Below are positions 1-7,954 of a stretch of DNA of 64,000 nt, in pieces. The position numbers and the translations under genes were made by a program. The notes below the pieces were generated by a model. It saw nothing but the letters and a program-made list of their open reading frames with translations, was not told the DNA's origin and did no database searches. The stretch is taken from the NCBI GenBank assembly GCA_965217685.1, contig CBDCIZ010000003.1, forward strand, positions 2,666,001-2,730,000, read 5' to 3'. The number at the start of each line of letters is the position of its first letter. Within the stretch, counting starts at the first letter, position 1. This DNA is from Aurantimonas sp965217685. Its GTDB lineage: Bacteria; Pseudomonadota; Alphaproteobacteria; Rhizobiales; Rhizobiaceae.

Positions 1-472
1 TGTCGTTGGCGGCATCGAGCGCGATCCGGGCGCGGTCGAGTGCGACCTGCTCGTTGGAATGCTCAAGCGTGACCAGCACGTCGCCGGCGGCGACGCTATC
101 ACCGGATTTGACGGCGACGTTCTCGATGATTCCAGTGACGTTGTCGGGATAGACGACCACCGAGCGTGAGGCTTCGCCGCTGCCGATCGCCTTCATCTGG
201 GTGCGGGTTTTGCCTTCGGTGACCGTCCCAGCCACAACGATGGTCGCACCGCGTCCACCGCGTCCACGCCCCGGCCTGGTTGCTCGCGCGACTTCGGGAG
301 CCGGTCTGCCCGCCTCGGGCGCGACCCAAACGATCGCAGCCCGCACCGGTTCGGGCAGCTCGACACCGGCGTTCAGCACCGCCCGCGCGGTCGAGGGCCA
401 TAGCTTTGCCACTCCCGCCGCGGCGACGAGAAGGACCAGGATTGTAACGATCACCTGCTTCAGAAAGGCCAT
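1..472 (-). CDS. RND efflux periplasmic adaptor (MFP/HlyD family), 5' part only
   Basis: The reading frame begins at the ATG at 472 and runs off the left edge, leaving the first 157 residues. Residues 5-22 form one hydrophobic segment that would anchor or export the protein. A biotinyl-lipoyl-like stretch follows (VKSGDSVAAGDVLVTLEH, about residues 119-136), leading into the alpha-helical hairpin typical of membrane fusion proteins. Such proteins bridge an inner-membrane RND pump to an outer-membrane channel. An Arg/Gly-rich linker (RPGRGRGGRG) lies between anchor and lipoyl region. The pump gene would be expected to the left, outside the window. The family call is solid; the substrate is unknown. 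Confidence 0.8.
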   Translation of the reverse strand, partial: MAFLKQVIVTILVLLVAAAGVAKLWPSTARAVLNAGVELPEPVRAAIVWVAPEAGRPAPEVARATRPGRGRGGRGATIVVAGTVTEGKTRTQMKAIGSGEASRSVVVYPDNVTGIIENVAVKSGDSVAAGDVLVTLEHSNEQVALDRARIALDAAND

Positions 473-677
473 TGGCACCGGGAGGAACTGAAATGTCGGG
501 ACGCGACTGCGAATAATGTCATAACGCGTCGTACAGCGAAATTGGGACCGATTGCCGTCGTTTTCGTAACGAATTGTAATCTCGGCTTATGACCAAGGCG
601 TTGCACCGGTGGCGGCATATGCAACTGGCCTTCCGCTCACGGAAGGCTTGCTAGGTTTTTCGCATCTCTAAAAAGAC

Positions 678-705
678 GAAAGGCCCACCTCTCGGCGGGC
701 CTTTC
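678..705 (-). terminator. Rho-independent terminator of the PRC-barrel gene
   Basis: A 9-bp perfect stem (GAAAGGCCC / GGGCCTTTC) with a 10-nt loop lies 40 bases past the PRC-barrel stop codon. Read leftward it is followed by GTCTTTTTAG, giving the U-tract. TTT also follows on the right, so it may work in both directions. Confidence 0.75.
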
Positions 706-746
706 TTTGGTGACTATTGCGTGATCGTACAATTGCCGTCGAGCAA

Positions 747-2459
747 TCAGTTGCTCTTAGCGGGCTGCTCCGTTTCGACAGCGACGCCTGTCGAGCTGCT
801 GCTTGAGGTCGAGGTCTGGCCGGGATTCTCGAGCCGCATGGTGTTACGGTTCTCAGCGTAGGTGTCGGAGTTGTACTCTGGAGCGTTGTTCAACTGGTCC
901 TGCGTGAAGCCGGTGTGCAAGTAGAGCTTGCCGTTGGCATCCTGCATGAACTCCAAGTTGTCCATGGCGACCGCGACCGGCTTCTCGCCAATGCCAAGGA
1001 AGCCGCCAACGTCGATGATGACCGCATCGACCTTGCCGTCCTTGCTCAGGGCAATATCGCCGATGTCACCGACCGTTTGGTCGTTCGGACCGTAGACCGT
1101 CGTGCCCATCAGATTGTCGGCCGTGAGCTTGCTCTGGTCGGTGACCGGGGTCATCTGCTGGGTCGCGCTGTTGCCGCCCGTGGAGGCGGTCGCATCGGCC
1201 CGAGTCGGAGAGTTCAACGAGTCCGCTGCGACCATTCCGGTTCCGGCGGCAGCGCCAGTGGCAGCGCCGGTTGCCGCGGCACCCGTGTTGCTCATGGCAT
1301 TGTCGGTCGCATCGGCGGTGTTGTTCGCCGCCTGCTGGGTGTTGTCCGCCGCTGTATCGACAGCGTTACCGGTGGTGTCGGCCGCATTGCTGGCCGCCTG
1401 CTGCGTGCTGTCGGCTGCGGTGTTGTTCGAAGCCATGTTCTCGGAACCATCGCGATCGCTCGAGAAGCTCGGAGCCTGCTTCAGCTGGTCCTTCGAAGCG
1501 GAAAGTGCCACGCGAACCTTGTTGTCCTGATCACGGCTCATCTGGAACTGATTGAAGGGAACGGCCACGTCCTTCTCGCCGATGCCGAGAAAGCCGCCGA
1601 CGCCGATGATACCTGCTTCGACCTTGCCCGAAGAAGCAAGTACGAGGTCGTTGATATCGCCGATGTTTTCAGCGTCGTCACCCGGTCCCGAATAAACCGT
1701 CTGGCCCATGATGTTCTGGGTCAGATACTGGTCGGGACCGACCGTCGCCGGGAATTCGCCCGAAGCGTTCGAGGCCGACATGTCGGAACTGGACGCCGCC
1801 GCGTTGTCGGCGTTGCCCGAAGCCGAGGCCGTCGCGGTCGAGCTATCGGCCGGCGCAGTTGCCGAAGCGGTCGTATCACCGACTGGCGCGGGAGTGGATG
1901 CAGTTCCACCGGCCGGAGCCATCGAATTACCAGTCGCCGCATCGCCGGAAGCCGGTGCCGTTCCGGCCGCAGCCGAAGCCTGTTCCTCGGGCGTCGTGAA
2001 CGCCGGGGCGCTCGCCAGGCTGTTGGCACCCGAACTTAGGACGGCACGGGGCTCGTTGTCCTTGCCCATCGACCAGCTGATCTGCTTGAACGGGATGGCG
2101 ATAACCCTGGACTGGTCGCCGACGGTGGCATCGGTCACGGCCGCGATGACGCTGCCGTCTTCGCCGACCAGAAAGTTCTGGATTTCGCCGATGGCTTCCG
2201 CGTCCTCGGCTGTCGACGGATAGATCGATTTGCCGTTGAGATTCGACGCCAGGTACTGGTCGGAGCCGATCTTCTGAAGATAGTCACCGGATGCGGCGAC
2301 CGTCTGGCCACTGGCGTTGCCGGATGCTGATGCTCCACTGCTGTCGGTTGCCGTAGCGGCCGGTTGAGTCGCCTCGGCAGGCTTGGCGGCATCCTGCGCA
2401 TATGCACCGGTTGCGATGATGCTCGCGAGAGCGGTTGTAGCGAGAAGCTTGCGGATCAT
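747..2459 (-). CDS. Secreted protein with three PRC-barrel domains
   Basis: 570 residues. The start at 2459 is chosen because a strong AAGGAGG site precedes it and a clean signal peptide follows (about residues 1-22, ending GAYAQ). Three PRC-barrel-like units lie at about residues 68-155, 243-332 and 444-530. Units 2 and 3 share the motif VGGFLGIGEK; unit 1 has lost it. The units are joined by long low-complexity linkers rich in Ala, Thr, Asn and Ser, in which an ADxTQQAAxNxAD motif occurs twice (about 349-361 and 371-385). PRC-barrels are small beta-barrels that bind protein or RNA partners. Multi-PRC exported proteins are common in rhizobia, but their role is not settled; I infer a periplasmic or surface role. 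Confidence 0.85.
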   Translation of the reverse strand: MIRKLLATTALASIIATGAYAQDAAKPAEATQPAATATDSSGASASGNASGQTVAASGDYLQKIGSDQYLASNLNGKSIYPSTAEDAEAIGEIQNFLVGEDGSVIAAVTDATVGDQSRVIAIPFKQISWSMGKDNEPRAVLSSGANSLASAPAFTTPEEQASAAAGTAPASGDAATGNSMAPAGGTASTPAPVGDTTASATAPADSSTATASASGNADNAAASSSDMSASNASGEFPATVGPDQYLTQNIMGQTVYSGPGDDAENIGDINDLVLASSGKVEAGIIGVGGFLGIGEKDVAVPFNQFQMSRDQDNKVRVALSASKDQLKQAPSFSSDRDGSENMASNNTAADSTQQAASNAADTTGNAVDTAADNTQQAANNTADATDNAMSNTGAAATGAATGAAAGTGMVAADSLNSPTRADATASTGGNSATQQMTPVTDQSKLTADNLMGTTVYGPNDQTVGDIGDIALSKDGKVDAVIIDVGGFLGIGEKPVAVAMDNLEFMQDANGKLYLHTGFTQDQLNNAPEYNSDTYAENRNTMRLENPGQTSTSSSSSTGVAVETEQPAKSN

Positions 2460-2806
2460 GATAGAACCTCCTTGGTCTATGTTCCTATAGGCCTTGCCGC
2501 GCGGCGCCCGTCGTCGAAACTTGGTGCTGCGCGGCTTCTGTGTTCGGGTAATCTGCGGATGGCTGTTCGGTTCCTTTAAAAAATGCCGGAATCGTTGCTT
2601 TTCTTTTGTCTCCGCGTCCTTTGGCGGCACCGAAAAATTTTGATTTCCAAGCACCGACAAGGCCTTCGCTTTACCGCAGCGTGAAGTTGTCGTGTTGACG
2701 CGCCAGTCGCGGCGCGATGCGCGATGTCGCTCGGTCTGCGATGAGGTTGGACCTTCGGTTGCGTCGACCCAATTAGCGGTGCAGGACTGAAACGAACGGA
2801 TCGTCG
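2460..2806. other. Divergent intergenic region
   Basis: 347 bases between the leftward PRC-barrel gene and the rightward lipid kinase gene. It holds the AAGGAGG ribosome binding site of the PRC gene and presumably both promoters. A GGAAC on the minus strand near 2570 lacks a proper EcfG -10 element. I see no other feature. Confidence 0.5.
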
Positions 2807-3772
2807 ATGAATATCCTGGCTCTTCTCAATCGTGACAGCGGCACGCTGAAGACGATGAATTGCAACGCATTATCAGCATTGATCCGCGACGAGTTTCAGG
2901 TTCACGGCCATCAAATTCAGGTCGAGACCTGCGCCGGCAGCGACATCGTCGGCGCGATCGAGAAAGCGGCGAGACGTTCCGATCTCGACGCGCTTATCGT
3001 CGGCGGCGGCGATGGTACCGTTTCGACCGCAGCCTCGGCACTCGTCGGTGGCAAGATCGCCCTCGGCATCTTGCCGGCTGGTACGATGAACCTGTTTGCC
3101 CGCACCCTGCAGGTGCCGCCCGATCTGAATCTCGCGATCGCGGCGTTGGCGAGCGGCGACTTGAGCAATGTCGATTACGGCACGATCAACGGCAAGCCGT
3201 TCCTTCACCAGTTCGCCGTCGGCATGCATGCGCGCATGGTCCGGCTGCGCGACAAGATTTCGTACGGATCGCGCGTCGGCAAGATCTGGGCAACGAGCCG
3301 CGCCATGTTTGCGGCCGTCCGCCGCCTGCCGAATCTCGACATCGAGATCACCGTCGACGGCGTCAGGCAGGACTTCAAGACACCAGCAGTTGCCGTGTCG
3401 AATAATCTCTATGGGGCAGGGCATATGCCCTATGCCGACAATCCGGTCGGTGGCATGCTGGGAATTTACATTTGCACGGAGTCGAGGGCGGTCGCCATGT
3501 CGCGACTGACCTTCGATATTATGATGGGCAACTGGCGCACGAACCCGAATTTAAAGGTGCTGACCGGACGAAAAGTGACGTTCGAGTACCATGGCAGACA
3601 CCACCAAAACCGCGCGGTCTGCGACGGAGAACTGGTGGTTCTCAAGGACCGCACCGAGATCGAACTGCATCCGCGCGGGTTGGCTGTGCTGGTGCCGGCC
3701 GAAGCGCGATATCGCAATACGCCCGAAGCGACAGCGACGCCCTCGGCAATGCAGATGAAAGAGCGCACGTAA
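2807..3772 (+). CDS. Diacylglycerol kinase family lipid kinase (YegS-like)
   Basis: 321 residues, a usual length for this family. The N-terminal kinase fold carries the nucleotide-binding motif GGGDGT (about residues 67-72) and the PAGTMN motif (90-95), both diagnostic of the DAGK/YegS/sphingosine kinase superfamily. The C-terminal beta-sandwich follows, with CDGE near the end. It probably phosphorylates a membrane lipid in the cytosol; the actual lipid cannot be read from sequence. The gene stands alone between a divergent PRC-barrel gene and a convergent hypothetical gene 28 bases downstream. Confidence 0.88.
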   Translation: MNILALLNRDSGTLKTMNCNALSALIRDEFQVHGHQIQVETCAGSDIVGAIEKAARRSDLDALIVGGGDGTVSTAASALVGGKIALGILPAGTMNLFARTLQVPPDLNLAIAALASGDLSNVDYGTINGKPFLHQFAVGMHARMVRLRDKISYGSRVGKIWATSRAMFAAVRRLPNLDIEITVDGVRQDFKTPAVAVSNNLYGAGHMPYADNPVGGMLGIYICTESRAVAMSRLTFDIMMGNWRTNPNLKVLTGRKVTFEYHGRHHQNRAVCDGELVVLKDRTEIELHPRGLAVLVPAEARYRNTPEATATPSAMQMKERT

Positions 3773-3800
3773 CAAGCAGCGACGAAGTTTCCCCTGTGGT

Positions 3801-4136
3801 TCAGCGCGTCTCGTCGTCGCTGAAATCGTCCGGCGAACGGACCTTGGAACTGCCGTCGGTGTCCAGACCGGCAGCTCCGGCCGTACCGTAGACATGACCG
3901 CCGTCGGCCAGCATGTTCATCGCTTCGCTGATTTGCGCCGACAATGGGTCGAACTCGTCGCCGCTATCGATGTTCGCGCGGGTTCCTAGCCGCGCCGTCA
4001 AGGCCTTCAGCCGCTCGACCCGTTCTTCGATCGGCATCTGGACGTTGTTGACGACGTCGTCGATCTCGGCCTGTGTGACCGATCCGCCTATACCCGGTTG
4101 GTCGGCCTCGGCCTCGGTGCTGGTGTCGCTTGCCAT
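3801..4136 (-). CDS. Conserved-looking acidic hypothetical protein
   Basis: 111 residues from the ATG at 4136. The frame stays open upstream, but that part is Arg-rich and antisense-like, overlapping the next gene in another frame, so I place the start here; the ribosome binding site is weak. The protein is acidic and probably helical (PIEERVERLKALTARL), with a Gly/Asp-rich C-terminus (GGHVYGTAGAAGLD). There is no signal peptide, membrane segment or recognised domain. It is last in a leftward series of small envelope or stress genes (DUF883, holin-like, single-pass protein) and may be co-expressed with them. Function unknown. Confidence 0.55.
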   Translation of the reverse strand: MASDTSTEAEADQPGIGGSVTQAEIDDVVNNVQMPIEERVERLKALTARLGTRANIDSGDEFDPLSAQISEAMNMLADGGHVYGTAGAAGLDTDGSSKVRSPDDFSDDETR

Positions 4137-4260
4137 CACTTCAGAGGACCGGTGGTTTTGTAGATCGGACAAGGTGTCTGCCTCCCAGGCTTCGATCGCT
4201 TTCTGGATGACTTGAACGCCGGTCCAGCCTGTCGACTGGAATCGACGCCGAAGTCGTCGG

Positions 4261-4518
4261 CTATTGCGCCGAGTTCGGCTTCTCAGGGGTGCTCGGAGAA
4301 ACGACGGTCGCGTCGCTTGGCGTGCCGTCCGCCGAAGGCGACGGCTGGACTTCGCTGGCGTTATTGGCATTGGAAAGGTTCGGATCGTTCTCGAACCACC
4401 CCGACGCACCAAAGCCGAGGAACAGAACAACGCAAAGCACGAGCGCGACGATGAGGATCAAAAGGATCGGTGTACCCTTTTGTCCCTGACGCGCCTTGTC
4501 GGTATCGAGTTTCGCCAT
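4261..4518 (-). CDS. Small single-pass membrane protein
   Basis: 85 residues. A short basic cytosolic N-terminus (MAKLDTDKARQGQKG) is followed by one strongly hydrophobic helix at about 17-38, then a Pro/Ser/Asn-rich tail presumably in the periplasm. No enzymatic motif is present. The start is the first ATG, with GGAG about 9 bases upstream. It lies between the DUF883/holin-like pair and an acidic hypothetical gene, all reading left. Small proteins of this shape are common next to stress genes in rhizobia, but I cannot name a family. Confidence 0.65.
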   Translation of the reverse strand: MAKLDTDKARQGQKGTPILLILIVALVLCVVLFLGFGASGWFENDPNLSNANNASEVQPSPSADGTPSDATVVSPSTPEKPNSAQ

Positions 4519-4735
4519 GGATCATGCTCCGTTTTTTGTCACGCCGAACGTGAAAGCTTCGACGGATAGTTGGGGTTTCGATGGGGCGGTAGACCCGCCT
4601 GATGGTCGTGCTCGGAGCCAGGTGCAGATACATCCGTTTGAAGGCGCCGAACGTCTTTCCTAAAACGCTCGTCTGTTTAAAACCGGATCCGAGTGCAGAT
4701 GTGCGGCGGCACACTCCGGTGAGGCAATGGCCGCG

Positions 4736-5176
4736 TTAGCGATCCCGCCGGTAGGTATCGACGCTGCGCCAGACTGCCCAGCCTGCAACGGCTGCGACCG
4801 GAACCAGCAACAAGCTCTTTCGCCGTTTGACCTGCTTCAGCATCAGTCCCGCGTTTGAAAGAGCCGCCACACCCGCAATCGACGCGATGTCGCGCTTCAG
4901 CCGATCGTCGGCTCGCTTGGCGGGCGGACGCCTGACAATCATCAGCGTGATCCAGGCGAGTACCAAAAGGACGAACCATCCAGCCGAAAAACCGAGAGCC
5001 GTTTCGAGGGCACCGAAGCGCTGGGCGAGATAAATATAGAGTGAAGCCAGCAGCGAAAATACCAAGCCAATGGCGAAGACCGCTATGACCGCGTAGAGAC
5101 CGGCGATCTTCTTCAGGCGCGCGACATAGGTGCCCGCTTCGCCCAAGAGCAGGGTGGAAATGAGGCCCCAAATCAT
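4736..5176 (-). CDS. Phage holin family-like membrane protein (Actinobacteriophage holin III / PF07332 type)
   Basis: 146 residues with two long transmembrane helices (about 25-50 and 61-82), a basic cytosolic loop, and a third hydrophobic stretch at 121-136. This matches the small membrane proteins annotated as phage holin family, which in bacteria usually sit beside DUF883 (ElaB/YqjD) genes and respond to stress; no phage genes are near. The start codon lies 2 bases after the stop of the DUF883 gene, so the two are almost certainly one transcription unit. A role in envelope stress is an inference from the neighbours. Confidence 0.72.
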   Translation of the reverse strand: MIWGLISTLLLGEAGTYVARLKKIAGLYAVIAVFAIGLVFSLLASLYIYLAQRFGALETALGFSAGWFVLLVLAWITLMIVRRPPAKRADDRLKRDIASIAGVAALSNAGLMLKQVKRRKSLLLVPVAAVAGWAVWRSVDTYRRDR

Positions 5177-5178
5177 AT

Positions 5179-5517
5179 TCAGCGGAACAGCCGAGCGTAG
5201 AGATAACCCACCGCCGCCGCGATGAACATGCTCTTGATGGGCTCGGAGCGGATCTTGTCGCTCACCTGATCTTCGAGATCGGACGCCGCGTCCTGTGCCT
5301 GGCGCATGTAGCGTTCGCCGCGCTCACGCACATCGTCGCCAATGGCATAGGCCTGATTCTTCATACCGTTGCTGCGGTCCGTCGCGATGGTTTTGAGAGA
5401 TTCGGAAATGCCCGCCACATCCGCGCGAAGCTGAGAGATCTGCGCTTCCAAGTCCGGCTTGCCGGCCGGCGATGAGGTCGTCGTGCTCTTGAAGTCGTTG
5501 TTCGGGGTGTCGGACAT
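5179..5517 (-). CDS. DUF883 family (ElaB/YqjD-like) protein
   Basis: 112 residues from the ATG at 5517. A polar coiled-coil-like body (residues 20-90, heptad pattern) is followed by a C-terminal hydrophobic tail (SMFIAAAVGYLYARLF). This is the layout of ElaB/YqjD proteins, which in E. coli are tail-anchored inner-membrane proteins that bind ribosomes in stationary phase. It is the first gene of a leftward unit with the holin-like gene. A plausible EcfG promoter lies at 5591-5616, about 70 bases upstream, which fits stress induction. The family assignment is good; the ribosome role is carried over from E. coli. Confidence 0.72.
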   Translation of the reverse strand: MSDTPNNDFKSTTTSSPAGKPDLEAQISQLRADVAGISESLKTIATDRSNGMKNQAYAIGDDVRERGERYMRQAQDAASDLEDQVSDKIRSEPIKSMFIAAAVGYLYARLFR

Positions 5518-5590
5518 GGATGCCTCACGCTGTATGGATTGGAAACTGGGTATCACCGGAACCGGCCATACCAAAGAAGTTGCTCAGTCA

Positions 5591-5616
5591 AACTGCCTGG
5601 ACGGCATCGAGGTTCC
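5591..5616 (-). promoter_or_regulatory. Probable EcfG-dependent promoter for the DUF883 operon
   Basis: On the minus strand GGAAC (5612-5616) is followed after 17 bases by AGTT (5591-5594). The EcfG consensus is GGAAC-N16/17-CGTT, so one -10 base differs. It sits about 70 bases before the DUF883 start codon and just downstream of the ecfG gene itself. Confidence 0.5.
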
Positions 5617-5657
5617 CTACGACGGCGCCCATGTCGGGCCATCTTTTCTCGAGTGCG

Positions 5658-6209
5658 TCAGGCGGCGGGAGCCACGCCGATGATCTGCGAGGAGATCGAG
5701 TCGGGCCCGTACTCACCATCACCGTCGATCCCGAGAATTTCGGCAATGCGCGTGCGGGCTCGCGAAACACGGCTCTTGATGGTGCCCACAGCGCAATGAC
5801 AGATCTCGGCGGCCTCTTCGTAAGAAAAGCCGGACGCGCCAATCAGGATCAGCGCCTCGCGCTGATCGTCCGGCAACAAGTCAAGCGCTTTGCGAAAATC
5901 CTGAAGATCGAGATGGCCGTGTTGTTCCGGATGGCCCGCCAGCTGCATGGCATGGATGCCGTCGACATCTTGAACCTCACGACCCTTCTTGCGCATCTGC
6001 GTATAGAACTCATTGCGCAGGATGGTGAAGAGCCAGGCCTTCAGATTGGTGCCGGGCTGGAAAGACGACTGTTTGTCCCAAGCCTTGACCAGGGTTTCCT
6101 GGACGAGATCGTCTGCACGATCGAACGAGCCCGAAAGCGATGCCGCAAAGGCTCGCAGATTGGGAATGATAGCGATAAGCTCGCGACGGAAGTCGGCTTG
6201 ATCGGTCAT
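5658..6209 (-). CDS. ecfG: RNA polymerase ECF sigma factor EcfG (general stress response)
   Basis: 183 residues. Region 2 (about 10-75) includes FDRADDLVQETLVKAW and region 4 (about 115-165) includes the helix-turn-helix GFSYEEAAEICHCAVGTIK, the arrangement of the ECF15/EcfG group. It directs transcription of general stress genes in alphaproteobacteria and is held inactive by NepR until phosphorylated PhyR captures NepR. It lies 10 bases downstream of nepR in the same direction and faces phyR across the intergenic region, the classical layout. The start at 6209 gives a family-length protein; the upstream open frame is the nepR overlap. Confidence 0.93.
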   Translation of the reverse strand: MTDQADFRRELIAIIPNLRAFAASLSGSFDRADDLVQETLVKAWDKQSSFQPGTNLKAWLFTILRNEFYTQMRKKGREVQDVDGIHAMQLAGHPEQHGHLDLQDFRKALDLLPDDQREALILIGASGFSYEEAAEICHCAVGTIKSRVSRARTRIAEILGIDGDGEYGPDSISSQIIGVAPAA

Positions 6210-6219
6210 CGAAATGCAC

Positions 6220-6438
6220 TCACGCGTCGCTACGACCCTTGGCCGCGGATTCAGCGGCGTCGAGGGCGTCCAGGAGGGATAGAAAGCGGTCCGGCACGGG
6301 CTCGCTCGCGACATCGTCGTAATATGCCTTGAGACGTTTGCCGATGGCTGACTGAACCGCCTCGCCATCTTGCCGACCATCCGACTGAGGCGAATTCGAA
6401 ATGTCCAAGTCTTCGTCCTTCATCTTACGCCCGTCCAT
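6220..6438 (-). CDS. nepR: Anti-sigma factor NepR
   Basis: 72 residues. The conserved NepR core is plain: IGKRLKAYYDDV, then EPVPDRFLSLLDAL (about residues 32-60). In the family these form two helices that bind either EcfG or the sigma-like domain of PhyR. The N-terminal arm is acidic and variable, as usual. The ATG at 6438 is used; the in-frame ATG at 6423 is an alternative and neither has a strong ribosome binding site. It is co-directional with ecfG (10-base gap) and divergent from phyR. A perfect EcfG promoter lies upstream at 6840-6864, implying autoregulation. Confidence 0.92.
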   Translation of the reverse strand: MDGRKMKDEDLDISNSPQSDGRQDGEAVQSAIGKRLKAYYDDVASEPVPDRFLSLLDALDAAESAAKGRSDA

Positions 6439-6839
6439 GGAAACGTCCCGCTAACTGGAAGCCGCCGACTCGTTCCTGACGGGGTCTGTCCTCCGGGGCC
6501 GGCCGTTCGATAGCTTGCTGTGCATGTGTCATGGAACGCTCTCGAACCTGTACTCCAACATCGAATGCCAGCTAGCGCCGGCTTTGCCCACGACAAGCAT
6601 GCGGACCCTTATCCACAATCATCTTCGAAATTTGCCATGGTGTTGACGGCCGTCTGATGCCGGATGTCGGACATGAGTATCCCTGTTTACAGCTTGGAAA
6701 CGTCCGATCGTCGTTTGAAAAACCAGCGTCCAGTGCCTCTTGCTTTCATCCGATCACGAACCAGTTTCCTGATGCTGGATCGACTATGCCCAGCATAAGC
6801 CGGTCCGTAAAATTCGTGCCCTGTAAACCGAATCTCGAT
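6439..6839. other. Long leader of nepR-ecfG
   Basis: About 400 bases between the divergent promoter pair and nepR. If the minus-strand EcfG promoter at 6840 is the main one, this is a long untranslated leader. I see no convincing reading frame or terminator in it. A GGAAC on the minus strand at 6472-6476 has AGTT only 15 bases on, one short of the usual spacing. Confidence 0.4.
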
Positions 6840-6864
6840 AACGTGGGTCGGTTAATATGGTTCC
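6840..6864 (-). promoter_or_regulatory. EcfG promoter reading toward nepR-ecfG
   Basis: On the minus strand GGAAC (6860-6864) is followed by exactly 16 bases and CGTT (6840-6843), a perfect match to the alphaproteobacterial EcfG consensus. It implies positive autoregulation of the nepR-ecfG operon. Confidence 0.8.
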
Positions 6865-6871
6865 CTTTATC

Positions 6872-6896
6872 GGAACTTTCTCGGATGCCTTGAGTT
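6872..6896 (+). promoter_or_regulatory. EcfG promoter of phyR
   Basis: GGAAC (6872-6876), 16 bases, then AGTT (6893-6896), with one mismatch to the -10 consensus CGTT. It is about 47 bases before the phyR start codon, and its -35 is only 7 bases from the -35 of the opposing promoter. Confidence 0.7.
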
Positions 6897-6942
6897 TGAC
6901 GTGTCTCGGTTTCAGTTCCCGGTCGACACGAGGGGAGTATTC

Positions 6943-7737
6943 ATGTCGATGTCTTCACGCATTGCGCCTCACATTCCTTACCTGAGGCGCTATGCTCGCG
7001 CATTGAGCGGTGCGCAATCCAGTGGCGATGCCTACGTCGCGGCGGTCCTTGAGGCGCTGATCGCCGAACCGGATCTGTTTCCGAACGATCAGACCCCGCG
7101 CATTTCGCTTTACAAGCTGTTTTCCTCGCTGTGGCAGTCGGTCGAAGTGAACATTCGCGAGGATGCGCCAACCTCGGCCTGGGAAGAGCGCGCATCGCGC
7201 AACCTCAAGGCTATTTCCCCGCTGCCGCGTCAGGCCTTTCTCCTCGTGGCCGTCGAGGGTTTCACCACCAATGAAGCGGCGCACATTCTGGGTGTCGGTG
7301 AGGCCGAATTCTCCAGCCTGATCGACAAAGCCAGCTCCGATATCGGTCGGCAGGTCTCCACCGACATCATGATTATCGAAGACGAGCCGCTGATCGCCAT
7401 GGATATCGAGCAGATGGTGGAAAGTCTCGGCCATACGGTGACCGGCATCGCTCGCACCCAGAAAGAGGCGCTCAGCCTGTTCGAGCAACAGCGACCCGGC
7501 ATGGTCCTCGCCGATATTCAGTTGGCGGACGGCAGCTCGGGGATCGACGCCGTCAACGATATCCTCGCCAAGGTGTCGGTGCCGGTTATCTTCATTACGG
7601 CGTTTCCGGAGAGGCTGTTAACCGGGGAGCGGCCGGAGCCGACGTTTCTCGTGACCAAGCCGTTCAATCCCGACATGGTCAAGGCGTTGATCAGCCAGGC
7701 ACTGTTCTTCGAGACGGACCGGCGTGCCGCCGCGTGA
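6943..7737 (+). CDS. phyR: General stress response regulator PhyR
   Basis: 264 residues. The N-terminal half (about 1-135) is a degenerate ECF sigma-like domain that mimics EcfG, with LPRQAFLLVAVEGFTTNEAA at the region-4 helix. The C-terminal receiver domain (about 140-255) has the acidic pair E146/D147, phospho-acceptor D191 in ADIQLADGSSG, the FITAFPERLLTG loop and Lys239. Phosphorylation exposes the sigma-like domain, which then binds NepR and frees EcfG. The start at 6943 has GAGGGGAG upstream. A probable EcfG promoter precedes it and an HWE-type kinase gene follows in the same direction. Confidence 0.95.
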   Translation: MSMSSRIAPHIPYLRRYARALSGAQSSGDAYVAAVLEALIAEPDLFPNDQTPRISLYKLFSSLWQSVEVNIREDAPTSAWEERASRNLKAISPLPRQAFLLVAVEGFTTNEAAHILGVGEAEFSSLIDKASSDIGRQVSTDIMIIEDEPLIAMDIEQMVESLGHTVTGIARTQKEALSLFEQQRPGMVLADIQLADGSSGIDAVNDILAKVSVPVIFITAFPERLLTGERPEPTFLVTKPFNPDMVKALISQALFFETDRRAAA

Positions 7738-7954
7738 GACCTTGGTCTTCGACGTCGACAGGTTTCACGTCGAGGTCAAACGCACTCGAACTGACTGAAC
7801 GTGGTGGCGATTGAATCGCGCCGCGCCCGGAAGGCGATCCCGCAATGACGAATGGATGCAACGATTCGCTCTTGACCGGGCGTGTAGGGGGTGAGGGCAT
7901 CTTCACCTTGGCGATGGATTTGATTGCATCGTTGCGGCGTGCAGTTTGCGTCTT

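Noticed and set aside
2555..2580. GGAAC on the minus strand upstream of the PRC-barrel gene
   Set aside because: The bases at the -10 position read GATT rather than CGTT, so two of four differ.
4137..4430. N-terminal extension of the hypothetical gene at 3801
   Set aside because: The extension is Arg-rich and overlaps the membrane-protein gene in another frame.
6453..6476. Second EcfG-like element (GGAAC then AGTT) just upstream of nepR
   Set aside because: The spacer is 15 bases, one short of the 16-17 of the consensus, and the -10 base is off. The perfect element at 6840 is the better candidate, although this one would give a sensible short leader if the nepR start is the later ATG.
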